Under the pieces are notes generated by a model that ran no database searches, was not told the DNA's origin, and was given only the letters and a program-made list of their open reading frames with translations. DNA of 7,579 bases, taken from assembly GCA_028293055.1 (NCBI GenBank), contig JAQGLD010000521.1, forward strand, positions 1 to 7,579. Reading direction: 5' to 3'. This document shows, piece by piece, positions 1-6,289 of this stretch. The first letter of the stretch is position 1. Every line of letters starts with the position of its first letter. The position numbers were made by a program, and so were the translations under genes. The DNA comes from Alphaproteobacteria bacterium (lineage in GTDB: Bacteria; Pseudomonadota; Alphaproteobacteria; Sphingomonadales; Sphingomonadaceae).

Positions 1-578
1 ATGACACCGCCCAGCGCAAGCCGGTCCCCGGCTTCGCCGCGGATCAGTCGCTGGGCCTCGCCGATAAGATCCGCCTCGCGCCGGCGCACCAGCCGCCAGA
101 CCAGATATTGCCGACCAAGTCCTGCGAGGCGGATCTCGGCGTCGTGCCGGTCGGTCGCCGCAGTGGCGGCTCCGTCGCGCCGCGCCGCTTCCATCGCAGA
201 TCGCATGCCCTCCGCCGCGTCCAGTTCGAGTGGCCCGGCGGCGCCCGCCCCCTCCTCCCAGGTCGAATTGCAGGTCATCAACTCGCCGTCGAGATCGGTA
301 ACCGCCAGCGCATCCGAGGATCCGTCGAGCGCCGCGCGCAACAGCGCCCGGTCGAGCTCAGGCGCTGCAATCGCCTCGATCCGCCCGCCGTCGCGCCGCC
401 CGACCAAGAGAAGCGGCACGCCCACAGCCACGATTCCCGCGAAGAAAGCGGCTGCGAAGACCGGCTCGCGAAGCGCCCACAGCAAGAGAGCGGCCGAAAT
501 GGAAGCAGCGGCGACGATCGCGACCAGACCGAAGCTCAGCGGCGAGCCCGAGCTCGAAGACGAAGCCGCGCTCGCCAT
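1..578 (-). CDS. cckA: Membrane-anchored PAS sensor histidine kinase, N-terminal part (probable CckA); 3' end outside window
   Basis: The minus strand is open from an ATG at 578 to the left edge, giving 192 residues and no stop. After a short Ser/Ala-rich start there are two hydrophobic segments (about residues 16-34 and 39-59) separated by a short Leu-Arg-Glu-Pro turn. A basic cytoplasmic stretch and a PAS-like segment follow (about 75-165, with the LDGSSDALAVTDLDGEL signature around 84-100). This two-TM plus PAS arrangement is how the alphaproteobacterial hybrid kinase CckA begins; CckA feeds the ChpT/CtrA cell-cycle phosphorelay. The kinase core and receiver domain lie outside the window, so catalysis cannot be checked. 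The start is the first ATG after an in-frame-shifted small ORF that stops one base upstream, which suggests translational coupling; the ribosome-binding site is weak. It could be another PAS kinase. The name rests on fold order and on my recollection of sphingomonad gene order. Confidence 0.7.
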   Translation of the reverse strand, partial: MASAASSSSSGSPLSFGLVAIVAAASISAALLLWALREPVFAAAFFAGIVAVGVPLLLVGRRDGGRIEAIAAPELDRALLRAALDGSSDALAVTDLDGELMTCNSTWEEGAGAAGPLELDAAEGMRSAMEAARRDGAATAATDRHDAEIRLAGLGRQYLVWRLVRRREADLIGEAQRLIRGEAGDRLALGGV

Positions 579-579
579 C

Positions 580-687
580 CTACCAGCTTCGCACGCGCTG
601 CTCGGGCGCGAGATAGGGTTTCTGGCCCGGCTTGACGTAACCCGATTTGGCGGTCGACGCCGCCACGAGAATCAGGACGCTACGCAT
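580..687 (-). CDS. Small unrecognised ORF (35 aa) abutting the cckA-like gene
   Basis: An ATG at 687 opens a 35-codon frame ending in TAG at 582-580, one base before the ATG of the kinase gene. It begins with a short hydrophobic run (RSVLILVAAS, residues 2-11), followed by a polar, basic, Gly/Pro-rich tail ending in Arg-Val-Arg-Ser-Trp. By my count 28 of 35 third codon positions are G or C, as in neighbouring genes, and the composition is protein-like. An AGGGA sits at 699-703, 11 bases upstream, a slightly long spacing. It lies in the 168-base gap between the DUF2062 gene and the kinase gene, on the same strand. I do not recognise it. It could be a real small membrane-associated peptide, a coupling leader for the kinase gene, or chance. 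Confidence 0.45.
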   Translation of the reverse strand: MRSVLILVAASTAKSGYVKPGQKPYLAPEQRVRSW

Positions 688-746
688 GAAAGCCCATTTC
701 CCTGTCAGGGTGTGATGCGCAGCTGATAGCAGCCGCGCCAAGCCAT

Positions 747-1292
747 TCAAATCTCCGACCGCCTGCCGTGGCGCCGACGCCATTTGCCGCGCACCCAGAG
801 CCGCCAGGCGATCGCGCTCGTCGCATAGCCGATCGCAGCCGCCGATATTGCGAGAGTCGCGATCCCCATTGCGATCGGGCCCGAGGCATGGTGCAGCCAG
901 AACAGCATCCGGGCGAGCTCGCTCGAGGCTTCCTGGGCCGCGGCCGGATTGGGGCCGAGCGCCTCGTGGTGGAGTTCCCAAAGCCCGATCCGGTAGGCAG
1001 CCCAGTAGAGTGGCGGGATGGTGAGCGGATTGACCAGCAAGGTGAATGCGCCGGCCACCCAGACATTCGCCCGAACCGGAATGGCGAGGATCGCTGCAAG
1101 CACGATATGCATGAACGGTATGACGATTCCGATGCCGAGGCCCAGCGCGACGGCGCGCGGCACCGAGCGATGGTTCAGATGCCACAAATCGGGCCGGCTG
1201 AGCTGCTTGGCGAACGGCCGCAACAGTCGATAGGAATCGATCGTTTCGCGGGTGGGGAGATGGGCCTTCAGCCAGGCCCGCATATCACCCAT
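747..1292 (-). CDS. DUF2062 domain-containing membrane protein
   Basis: This 181-residue protein has the DUF2062 pattern. A soluble N-terminus (1-44) is followed by [18 protein letters not shown] and two to three membrane segments (about 48-71, 77-100 and 138-163), with the family's [23 protein letters not shown] stretch at 74-96. The C-terminus is short and strongly basic, so it probably faces the cytoplasm. The family is found widely in proteobacteria and has no established biochemical role. The ATG at 1292 overlaps the end of smpB by 8 bases; a second ATG at 1283, just past the smpB stop, would remove only three residues and is equally plausible. Either way the two genes should be translationally coupled. 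Membership is clear; function is unknown. Confidence 0.88.
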   Translation of the reverse strand: MGDMRAWLKAHLPTRETIDSYRLLRPFAKQLSRPDLWHLNHRSVPRAVALGLGIGIVIPFMHIVLAAILAIPVRANVWVAGAFTLLVNPLTIPPLYWAAYRIGLWELHHEALGPNPAAAQEASSELARMLFWLHHASGPIAMGIATLAISAAAIGYATSAIAWRLWVRGKWRRRHGRRSEI

Positions 1293-1767
1293 GATTGCGA
1301 AGCAGCCGACCCTGCTCCTTCTTCCAGTCCTTTTCCTTCTCGTGCTCGCGCTTGTCGTGCGCCTTGCGGCCGCGGGCGATGGCGAGCTCGACCTTGGCCC
1401 GGCCGCGGCTGTTGAAATAGACCGAAAGCGGAACCAGGGTCATTCCCTGGCGGGCGACCGCTCCGAACATCTTGTTGATCTCTCGCGCAGTGAGCAGCAG
1501 CTTGCGAGGCCGCTTGGGCTCGTGATTGTAGCGATTGCCGTGGCTGAACTCGGGAACATTGGCGTTGATCAGCCAGACCTCGCCCTCCTTCACCTCGGCA
1601 TAGCTTTCGGCGATCGAGCCCTCGCCGAAACGAAGCGACTTCACCTCGGTCCCGGTCAGCGCGATCCCGGCCTCGTACGTCTCCTCGATCGCATAATCGT
1701 AGCGCGCCCGCCGATTCTCGGCGACGACCTTCTTCTTGTCGAACGTGGCGGTTCGCGGGCGGACCAT
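1285..1767 (-). CDS. smpB: SsrA-binding protein SmpB
   Basis: This is the 160-residue partner of tmRNA, which binds the tRNA-like domain of SsrA and rescues ribosomes stalled on messages without a stop codon. Hallmarks are visible in order: the N-terminal NRRARYDY (19-25), the beta-barrel motif [13 protein letters not shown] (34-46), [24 protein letters not shown] (69-92), and the lysine/arginine-rich C-terminal tail with AHDKR (136-140), which enters the mRNA path. Length matches the family norm. I chose the ATG at 1767 because the protein then begins MVRPR, as SmpB proteins do; an upstream in-frame TTG at 1794 would add nine atypical residues and lies inside an inverted repeat. It follows dapA on the same strand and overlaps the DUF2062 gene by 8 bases. 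The tmRNA gene itself is not in this window. Confidence 0.96.
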   Translation of the reverse strand: MVRPRTATFDKKKVVAENRRARYDYAIEETYEAGIALTGTEVKSLRFGEGSIAESYAEVKEGEVWLINANVPEFSHGNRYNHEPKRPRKLLLTAREINKMFGAVARQGMTLVPLSVYFNSRGRAKVELAIARGRKAHDKREHEKEKDWKKEQGRLLRNHG

Positions 1768-1779
1768 TTTCTGTCTTTC

Positions 1780-1864
1780 GTCATCCCGGGCCAAGCCGGG
1801 ATCTCATTTCGCTGGATGTGAATAGCTGGAAGATAAGGGAGATGCCGGCTTTTGCCAGGATGGC
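1780..1864. repeat. REP/BIME-like imperfect inverted repeat filling the dapA-smpB gap
   Basis: Two 27-base arms, 1780-1806 and 1838-1864, are inverted relative to each other and match at 20 of 27 positions by my hand alignment, separated by a 31-base spacer. The left arm is itself a palindrome: ATCCCGG (1783-1789) and CCGGGAT (1796-1802) around a 6-base loop. The GTCATCCCGG...CCGGGATCTCA pattern resembles the dispersed extragenic palindromes common in sphingomonads and other alphaproteobacteria; that resemblance is from memory. It starts just past the dapA stop and ends just before smpB, so in the dapA transcript it can fold into a long hairpin. It lacks a U-tract, so processing or stability control is as likely as termination. 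Confidence 0.7.
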
Positions 1865-1871
1865 CGGGGAG

Positions 1872-2747
1872 TCAAATCAATCCGGCATGCTCCAGCGCGG
1901 AATCGACTGCGCGCCGACTCGCCGCGGAGGCCGGGGTCATCGGCAGTCGAAGGCCCTCGGGAAACCCCGGCCTAAGCCGCGAGAGCGCATATTTGGTCGG
2001 TCCGGGCGAGGCGTCGCTGAACAGGGCGGCGTGGAGCGGATAGAGCCGGTCCTGCAGCGCGAGCGCCTGCGGCCAGTCGCCTGCGAGGCAGGCATTCTGG
2101 AAATCCGCGCAGAGCCGTGGCGCGACATTGGCGCTCACCGAGACGCAACCGACCCCGCCCATTGCCATGAAGCCGAGCGACATGTCGTCATTGCCGGAAA
2201 GCTGGGCGAAACCGGTGCCGCAGGCGATGCGCTGAGCCGAGACCCGCGCGAGGTTGCCGCTCGCATCCTTGACTCCGACAATGGTGTCGATCCCGGCGAG
2301 CCGGCCAAGCGTCTCGACCGATATGTCGGCGACGGTGCGCGAGGGCACGTTGTAGACCAGGATCGGAAGCGCGCTTGCCTCGGCAAGCGCAGCGAAATGG
2401 GCATAGAGCCCATCCTGGCTGGGTTTGTTGTAGTAGGGCACCACGCAGAGCGCGGCGTCGGCGCCTCGCTCGGCCGCCGCCTTCATGTTGGCCCTGGCCG
2501 ATCGCGTGCAATTCGAGCCGCAGCCGGCCACCACCGGCACGCGTCCCCGCGCCTGATCGACGCAGATCTCGACCACGCTCCAATGCTCCTCGAAATCGAG
2601 CGTGGAGGCTTCGCCAGTCGTCCCGCACGGAACAAGGCCATGACTTCCTTCGGCAATCTGCCATTCGACGAAATCGCGAAACGCGCCTTCGTCAAACGCT
2701 TCGTCGCAAAAAGGAGTCACCAGAGCCGGTAAAGAACCGCGAAACAT
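1872..2747 (-). CDS. dapA: 4-hydroxy-tetrahydrodipicolinate synthase
   Basis: A cytoplasmic TIM-barrel enzyme of the lysine/diaminopimelate pathway that condenses pyruvate with aspartate semialdehyde. All expected active-site residues are visible in a 291-residue protein. The Schiff-base lysine is K160 in VGVKDASGN, the catalytic tyrosine Y132 and the arginine R137 lie in VYNVPSRT, the GTTGE motif carries T43 and T44, and Y106 lies in VPYYNKP. Each is one position below the E. coli numbering. The start at 2747 is fixed by AGGAGG at 2753-2758 with a 5-base spacer; in-frame ATGs further upstream (2783, 2807) would add residues not typical of the family. It is the first gene of the minus-strand block with smpB, and diverges from the lytic transglycosylase gene. 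Nothing appears broken. Confidence 0.97.
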   Translation of the reverse strand: MFRGSLPALVTPFCDEAFDEGAFRDFVEWQIAEGSHGLVPCGTTGEASTLDFEEHWSVVEICVDQARGRVPVVAGCGSNCTRSARANMKAAAERGADAALCVVPYYNKPSQDGLYAHFAALAEASALPILVYNVPSRTVADISVETLGRLAGIDTIVGVKDASGNLARVSAQRIACGTGFAQLSGNDDMSLGFMAMGGVGCVSVSANVAPRLCADFQNACLAGDWPQALALQDRLYPLHAALFSDASPGPTKYALSRLRPGFPEGLRLPMTPASAASRRAVDSALEHAGLI

Positions 2748-2842
2748 CAAATCCTCCTTCTCCTGGACCGGCGTTCGGGACATGTTCTCTCCGGGGTGGC
2801 CGTTCATGGCCTGATAAGGAGGGGGTCGCTATTCTGTCCAGC
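2748..2842. promoter_or_regulatory. Divergent intergenic region between dapA and slt
   Basis: These 95 bases separate two divergent genes and so should hold both promoters, but I see no convincing -35/-10 pair in either direction. Visible elements are the dapA ribosome-binding site AGGAGG on the minus strand (2753-2758), a short inverted repeat GGCC-GTTCAT-GGCC (2798-2811), and a plus-strand AAGGAGG followed by a G run (2816-2825). The promoter role is inferred from gene orientation alone. Confidence 0.5.
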
Positions 2843-4885
2843 ATGCATAAAAAGGTGTGGATTCTGGGATTGGCCGGTGTCTCCGTCGCTTCGGTGGCGG
2901 CAGTGAGCGTCGGCGTTCGTCCGGGCAGTATGGCCGCGCTGATGCCCGCCGCGATGCAGAGCGCAGTCCTACCGCTGCAACAGGCGATGCAGCAGCAGCC
3001 GCTGCCCTCCCCTCCGCCTTACGCGATGCCGGCCGATCTGAGCGGCGCGGTTGCCCAGTGGAACAGCCTGCGCCAGACCGACAGTCTGCCTTTCTCCTCC
3101 TACGCCTCCTTCCTGCTCATCCATCCCGGCTGGCCGGGCGAGACCGGCCTGCGCAAGACCGCCGAGAAGGCCATCAATATCGACGCGTTGGCGCCGCAGG
3201 ACGTGATAGGCTTCTTCACCCGGTTTCCGCCGCTCAGCCTGACCGGCCAGGCCCGCTACGCGCTGGCGCTGAAGGCCGTCGGGCGCGGCGATGAAGCCCG
3301 GGAAATCGCGCGCAAGACCTGGATCGGCGGATCCCTCTCGCCCGCGGACGAGAGCCGGTTGCTCACCCAGTTCAGCGCGACCTTCACGCCCGAGGATCAT
3401 GACCGGCGGATCGACGCGCTGATCAGCGGGGGCGACATTACGGGCGCGCTGCGGATGATGCCGCTCGCTTCGGCCGCCAAGCGCCCGCTGTTCGACACCA
3501 GGCTGGCCTTGCGCTCCAATGCGTCCGACGCATCGCTTCGCCTTGCCCAGCTGGGGCCGAGTTTCGAAGGCGATCCCGGCCTGCTGATGGACCGCGCCAA
3601 TCAGCTGCGCAACAGCGGGCAGGCGCTCGCCGCGCGGCAATTGCTCGCCCAGCGGCCACCGCTGACCACCCGTCCCGCCAATCCCGAGAAATGGCTCGAA
3701 ACGATGCTGACCATTGCCCGCGAGGCGGGCAACGACCGCCAGTGGACGACAGCCTATGACATCGCCTCCAAGGTGGGCGATGTCTATTCTCCCGGAGTCG
3801 ATGTCAGTGACCAGCCTTATGGCGAGCGCGACGATTATACGAGCCTCGCCTGGCTCGCCGGCTACACCGCGGTCAACCGCATCGGCCGCCCCGCCGATGC
3901 GGTGCGGTTGTTCGAGCTCTACGCCAATGCCGCCCGCTCCCAGCAGAGCCGATCAAAGGGCTTTTACTGGGCGGCCCGGGCAGCCTTGAAGGCCGGCGAC
4001 CAGGCCCGCAGCGAAGCCCTGCTGAACCAGGCCGCCACCGCCCCCGACCAGTTTTACGGCCAGCTCGCGCTCGAGCGGCTGGGCCGGCCGATCCCCGCGC
4101 CGGCCATGCCGCCGCCGGCGACTCCCGAGCAGCGCGCCGCATTCGAGCGCCAGACCCTGGTCCGGGTCGCCCGCGCGCTCGGCCAAGCCGGTCAATATGG
4201 CGACCAGACCCTTTTCGTCCGGGCGATCGCCCAACAGGCCGAGGACGATCCGCAACGCCAGCTCGCCGCCGAGTTCGGCCGCCAGATCGGACGGCCGGAC
4301 CTCGGAGTCTGGGTCGCTCGCGAGGCGCGCGCCAAGGGCGCGAACTTCTATTCGCGCGACACCTTTCCCGAGGTGACGCTCTCGCCGATCTTCTCGCGCT
4401 ACTGGACCCTGGCGCACGCGATCACCCGCCAGGAGAGCTCGTTCGACCGCACCGCGGTCAGCAATGCCGGCGCGCGCGGGATGATGCAGCTGATGCCTGG
4501 CACCGCCCGCGACACCGCCGGCAAGCTCGGAATGCCCTATGAGTTCGGCCGGCTGACCTCAGATCCTTCCTATAACATGCTGCTCGGCACGAGCTATTTC
4601 TCGACCCTGCTCGACCAGTGGGGGGGTAACGCCGCGCTTGCGGTGGCGAGCTACAATGCCGGCACCGGCAATGTCCGCAAATGGGTTGCGCTCAACGGCG
4701 ATCCGCGCACCGGAAGCGTCGACATTGTCCAGTGGATCGAGGAAATTCCCTTTTTCGAGACCCGTAACTATGTCCAGAGGGTGCTGGAAAATGCGGTGGT
4801 CTACGATACTTTGAGCCGCGAACGGACGGACGGGCCGTCGAGCTATCGCCTGTCTTATTATCTCGGCAAGGGAAGCCCAGGCTGA
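2843..4885 (+). CDS. Soluble lytic murein transglycosylase (SLT domain)
   Basis: This 680-residue exported enzyme is of the Slt70 type, which cleaves the MurNAc-GlcNAc bond of peptidoglycan to leave 1,6-anhydromuramic ends. Residues 5-25 are hydrophobic after two lysines, consistent with a Sec signal or membrane anchor. A Gln/Pro-rich linker follows (about 44-62). A long helical, TPR-like region then extends to about 510, matching the superhelical part of Slt70. The C-terminal catalytic domain has the proposed catalytic glutamate E531 in AITRQESSFD, GMMQLMPGTA at 546-555, and ASYNAG at 602-607. The start is the first sensible ATG, giving MHKKVW and the hydrophobic signal; a good Shine-Dalgarno-like sequence lies unusually far upstream (2816-2822). 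The open frame continues upstream over dapA antisense, which is not coding. greB follows 11 bases downstream, probably in the same transcript. Confidence 0.93.
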   Translation: MHKKVWILGLAGVSVASVAAVSVGVRPGSMAALMPAAMQSAVLPLQQAMQQQPLPSPPPYAMPADLSGAVAQWNSLRQTDSLPFSSYASFLLIHPGWPGETGLRKTAEKAINIDALAPQDVIGFFTRFPPLSLTGQARYALALKAVGRGDEAREIARKTWIGGSLSPADESRLLTQFSATFTPEDHDRRIDALISGGDITGALRMMPLASAAKRPLFDTRLALRSNASDASLRLAQLGPSFEGDPGLLMDRANQLRNSGQALAARQLLAQRPPLTTRPANPEKWLETMLTIAREAGNDRQWTTAYDIASKVGDVYSPGVDVSDQPYGERDDYTSLAWLAGYTAVNRIGRPADAVRLFELYANAARSQQSRSKGFYWAARAALKAGDQARSEALLNQAATAPDQFYGQLALERLGRPIPAPAMPPPATPEQRAAFERQTLVRVARALGQAGQYGDQTLFVRAIAQQAEDDPQRQLAAEFGRQIGRPDLGVWVAREARAKGANFYSRDTFPEVTLSPIFSRYWTLAHAITRQESSFDRTAVSNAGARGMMQLMPGTARDTAGKLGMPYEFGRLTSDPSYNMLLGTSYFSTLLDQWGGNAALAVASYNAGTGNVRKWVALNGDPRTGSVDIVQWIEEIPFFETRNYVQRVLENAVVYDTLSRERTDGPSSYRLSYYLGKGSPG

Positions 4886-4896
4886 GCCCGAAGCGG

Positions 4897-5382
4897 ATGA
4901 GCGACCGCCCCAATTACATCACGCCCGAGGGCTATCGGCACCTCCGCGAGGAATATGAGACGCTTTTCGGCACCGAGCGGCCGAAGCTGGTCGAGACCAT
5001 CTCCTGGGCTGCGGGCAATGGCGACCGCTCGGAGAATGGCGACTATATTTACGGGCGCAAGCGCCTGCGCGAAATCGACCGCCGCCTCGGCTTCCTCTCG
5101 AGGCGGATGAAGGACGCAAAGGTCGTCGACCCCTCCGAGCAGCCGGAGCGCGACCGCATCTGGTTCGGAGCGACGGTGACTTATGCCGACGAGGCGGACC
5201 GCCACCGCACCGTCATGCTAGTCGGCGAGGACGAGACCGCTTCGTCCGACGGCCGGATCAGCTGGGATTCCCCGATCGGCCGAGCGCTGCGCGGCGCCCG
5301 GCTTGGAGACCTGAGGCGAGTCACGCTGCCAGCCGGCGAGCAGGAGATCGAGATCGTCGCGATCGAATATCCGACAGGTTAG
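4897..5382 (+). CDS. greB: Transcription elongation factor GreB
   Basis: This 161-residue protein binds the secondary channel of RNA polymerase and stimulates cleavage of the extruded RNA 3' end in backtracked complexes. The N-terminal antiparallel coiled coil (about 10-78) carries the acidic tip in GNGDRSENGDYIYGRKRLREIDRRL. D43 and E46 there correspond to the pair that coordinates the catalytic metal in Gre factors. The ENGDYIYGRKRLREID stretch is closer to GreB than GreA. The C-terminal FKBP-like domain (about 85-159) includes SWDSPIGRALRGARLGD. It begins 11 bases after the stop of the transglycosylase gene, with only a weak purine-rich ribosome-binding site, so it probably relies on the upstream gene for translation or at least transcription. 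Confidence 0.94.
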   Translation: MSDRPNYITPEGYRHLREEYETLFGTERPKLVETISWAAGNGDRSENGDYIYGRKRLREIDRRLGFLSRRMKDAKVVDPSEQPERDRIWFGATVTYADEADRHRTVMLVGEDETASSDGRISWDSPIGRALRGARLGDLRRVTLPAGEQEIEIVAIEYPTG

Positions 5383-5384
5383 AT

Positions 5385-5404
5385 CCCCCTGCCTCGCGGG
5401 GAGG
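5385..5404. terminator. Possible bidirectional terminator hairpin between convergent greB and ppk2
   Basis: The 26-base gap between the two convergent stop codons holds a short GC hairpin: CCCC at 5386-5389 can pair with GGGG at 5398-5401, or CCTC (5392-5395) with GAGG (5401-5404). The position suits termination of both transcripts. The stem is short and no T-run follows on either strand, so the call is weak. Confidence 0.25.
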
Positions 5405-5408
5405 AACG

Positions 5409-6179
5409 TTACCCCCACACCTTCTTGCCCAGCTCGACCGCATCGCATCCCGCCTCGGGGGGCTTCATCGGCACGACCCGCTCAAGCTGGTCGCAAACCG
5501 CTTTCAGCGCGGCGATTCGGGCGGCCTTCTTGTTATTGCCGTCGATCACGGTCCACGGCGCCCAGCGCGTGTCGGTGTGGCCGAACATGTCGTCGATCGC
5601 GGCGAGATAGTCGCTTCGCCTGGCGCGGTTGCGGAAATCCTCGGCGCTCACCTTCCAGCGCTTCCACGGATGAGCGAGCCTTGCCTGGAGCCGTTCGTCC
5701 TGGACCTCCTGGGTGACATGGAAGAACAATTTGACGAAATGGGTGCCGTCGAAATTCTGCTGGGCCTCGAATTCGTTGATCTCGTCATAGCCGCGGCGCC
5801 ACTCATTCTCGCTGGCAAAGCCCTCGACCCGCTCGACCAGTACCCGGCCGTACCAGCTGCGGTCGAAGATCGCGATCTGGCCGGACGTTGGCAGTCTGCG
5901 CCAGAAGCGCCACAGGAAATGGCGACCTTTCTCCTCCTCGGTCGGGGCCTTGATCGGCCACACCTTGTAGGCGCGCGGATCGAGGCTCGCGGTCATTCGC
6001 TGGATCGCCCCGCCCTTCCCCGCCGCGTCCCAGCCCTCGCAGACGATCACGCTGCGCTTCCTGTAAACGATGTGCGCGACCAGGATCTGCGAGAGCCGCG
6101 CCTGCAACGCCTCGAGGTCCTGTTCGTAATCGCCCTTATATTTGGCGCCGTCTTCATAGTCGGAAAGGTGGATCGACAT
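5409..6179 (-). CDS. ppk2: PPK2-family polyphosphate kinase
   Basis: A single-domain, 256-residue cytoplasmic kinase of the PPK2 family, which moves phosphate between polyphosphate and nucleotides. The Walker A loop is EGWDAAGKGG (48-57, lysine K55, aspartate D51). The Walker B-like motif FDRSWYGRVLVERVEGF spans 105-121. A conserved Lys/Arg/Trp-rich lid stretch (HPWKRWKVSAEDFRNR) comes later, and the family's APWTVIDGNNKKAARI lies near the C-terminus. The motifs look most like the AMP-phosphorylating (class II) group, but class and nucleotide preference cannot be settled by eye. I chose ATG 6179 because GAGGA (6185-6189) lies five bases upstream and the product begins MSIHLSDYED; a GTG at 6194 would add five residues with no spacing from its ribosome-binding site. 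It converges on greB and follows the permease gene on the same strand after 110 bases. Confidence 0.92.
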   Translation of the reverse strand: MSIHLSDYEDGAKYKGDYEQDLEALQARLSQILVAHIVYRKRSVIVCEGWDAAGKGGAIQRMTASLDPRAYKVWPIKAPTEEEKGRHFLWRFWRRLPTSGQIAIFDRSWYGRVLVERVEGFASENEWRRGYDEINEFEAQQNFDGTHFVKLFFHVTQEVQDERLQARLAHPWKRWKVSAEDFRNRARRSDYLAAIDDMFGHTDTRWAPWTVIDGNNKKAARIAALKAVCDQLERVVPMKPPEAGCDAVELGKKVWG

Positions 6180-6231
6180 TCTCGTCCTCGTCACCCTCCC
6201 TGAACGGGAAGGATCGGCTTATGGGCTGCGG

Positions 6232-6255
6232 GCCGGCAGCTTTGTCCGGGATGGC
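6232..6255. repeat. Possible degenerate half copy of the dapA-smpB repeat
   Basis: In the gap between ppk2 and the permease, GCCGGC followed by TTTGTCCGGGATGGC (6241-6255) resembles the right arm of the inverted repeat at 1838-1864: GCCGGC is identical, then a 3-base insertion, then 12 of 15 bases match by hand alignment. No clear partner arm is seen nearby. The rest of the 110-base gap (6180-6289) shows no obvious gene or promoter. The match may be chance in GC-rich DNA. Confidence 0.3.
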
Positions 6256-6289
6256 AATGAATATCCGAAAACCCGGCCGCTCCCTATGG

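Noticed and set aside
700..710. Perfect short palindrome CCCTG-T-CAGGG upstream of the small ORF
   Set aside because: With a one-base centre it cannot form a useful hairpin, and an 11-base palindrome is not rare enough in this composition to call an operator.
688..1185. Upstream extension of the small ORF frame through the DUF2062 gene
   Set aside because: The upstream residues are an out-of-frame reading of DUF2062; only the last 35 codons from the ATG at 687 look like an independent protein.
1768..1794. Upstream TTG start for smpB
   Set aside because: It would add nine residues not typical of SmpB and begins inside the inverted repeat; ATG 1767 gives the usual length and N-terminus.
1818..2732. 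Plus-strand open frame (304 codons) opposite dapA
   Set aside because: Low-complexity basic translation, no family resemblance, and it lies wholly over a DapA gene with all catalytic residues intact.
2375..2842. N-terminal extension of the transglycosylase frame upstream of 2843
   Set aside because: It runs antisense through dapA, its residues are Arg/Pro-rich, and it would bury the hydrophobic export signal that begins right after the ATG at 2843.
6180..6289. Search for a terminator of the permease gene and a promoter for ppk2
   Set aside because: Only weak GC pairings with long loops were seen, and no T-run or recognisable -35/-10 pair, so no site is called.
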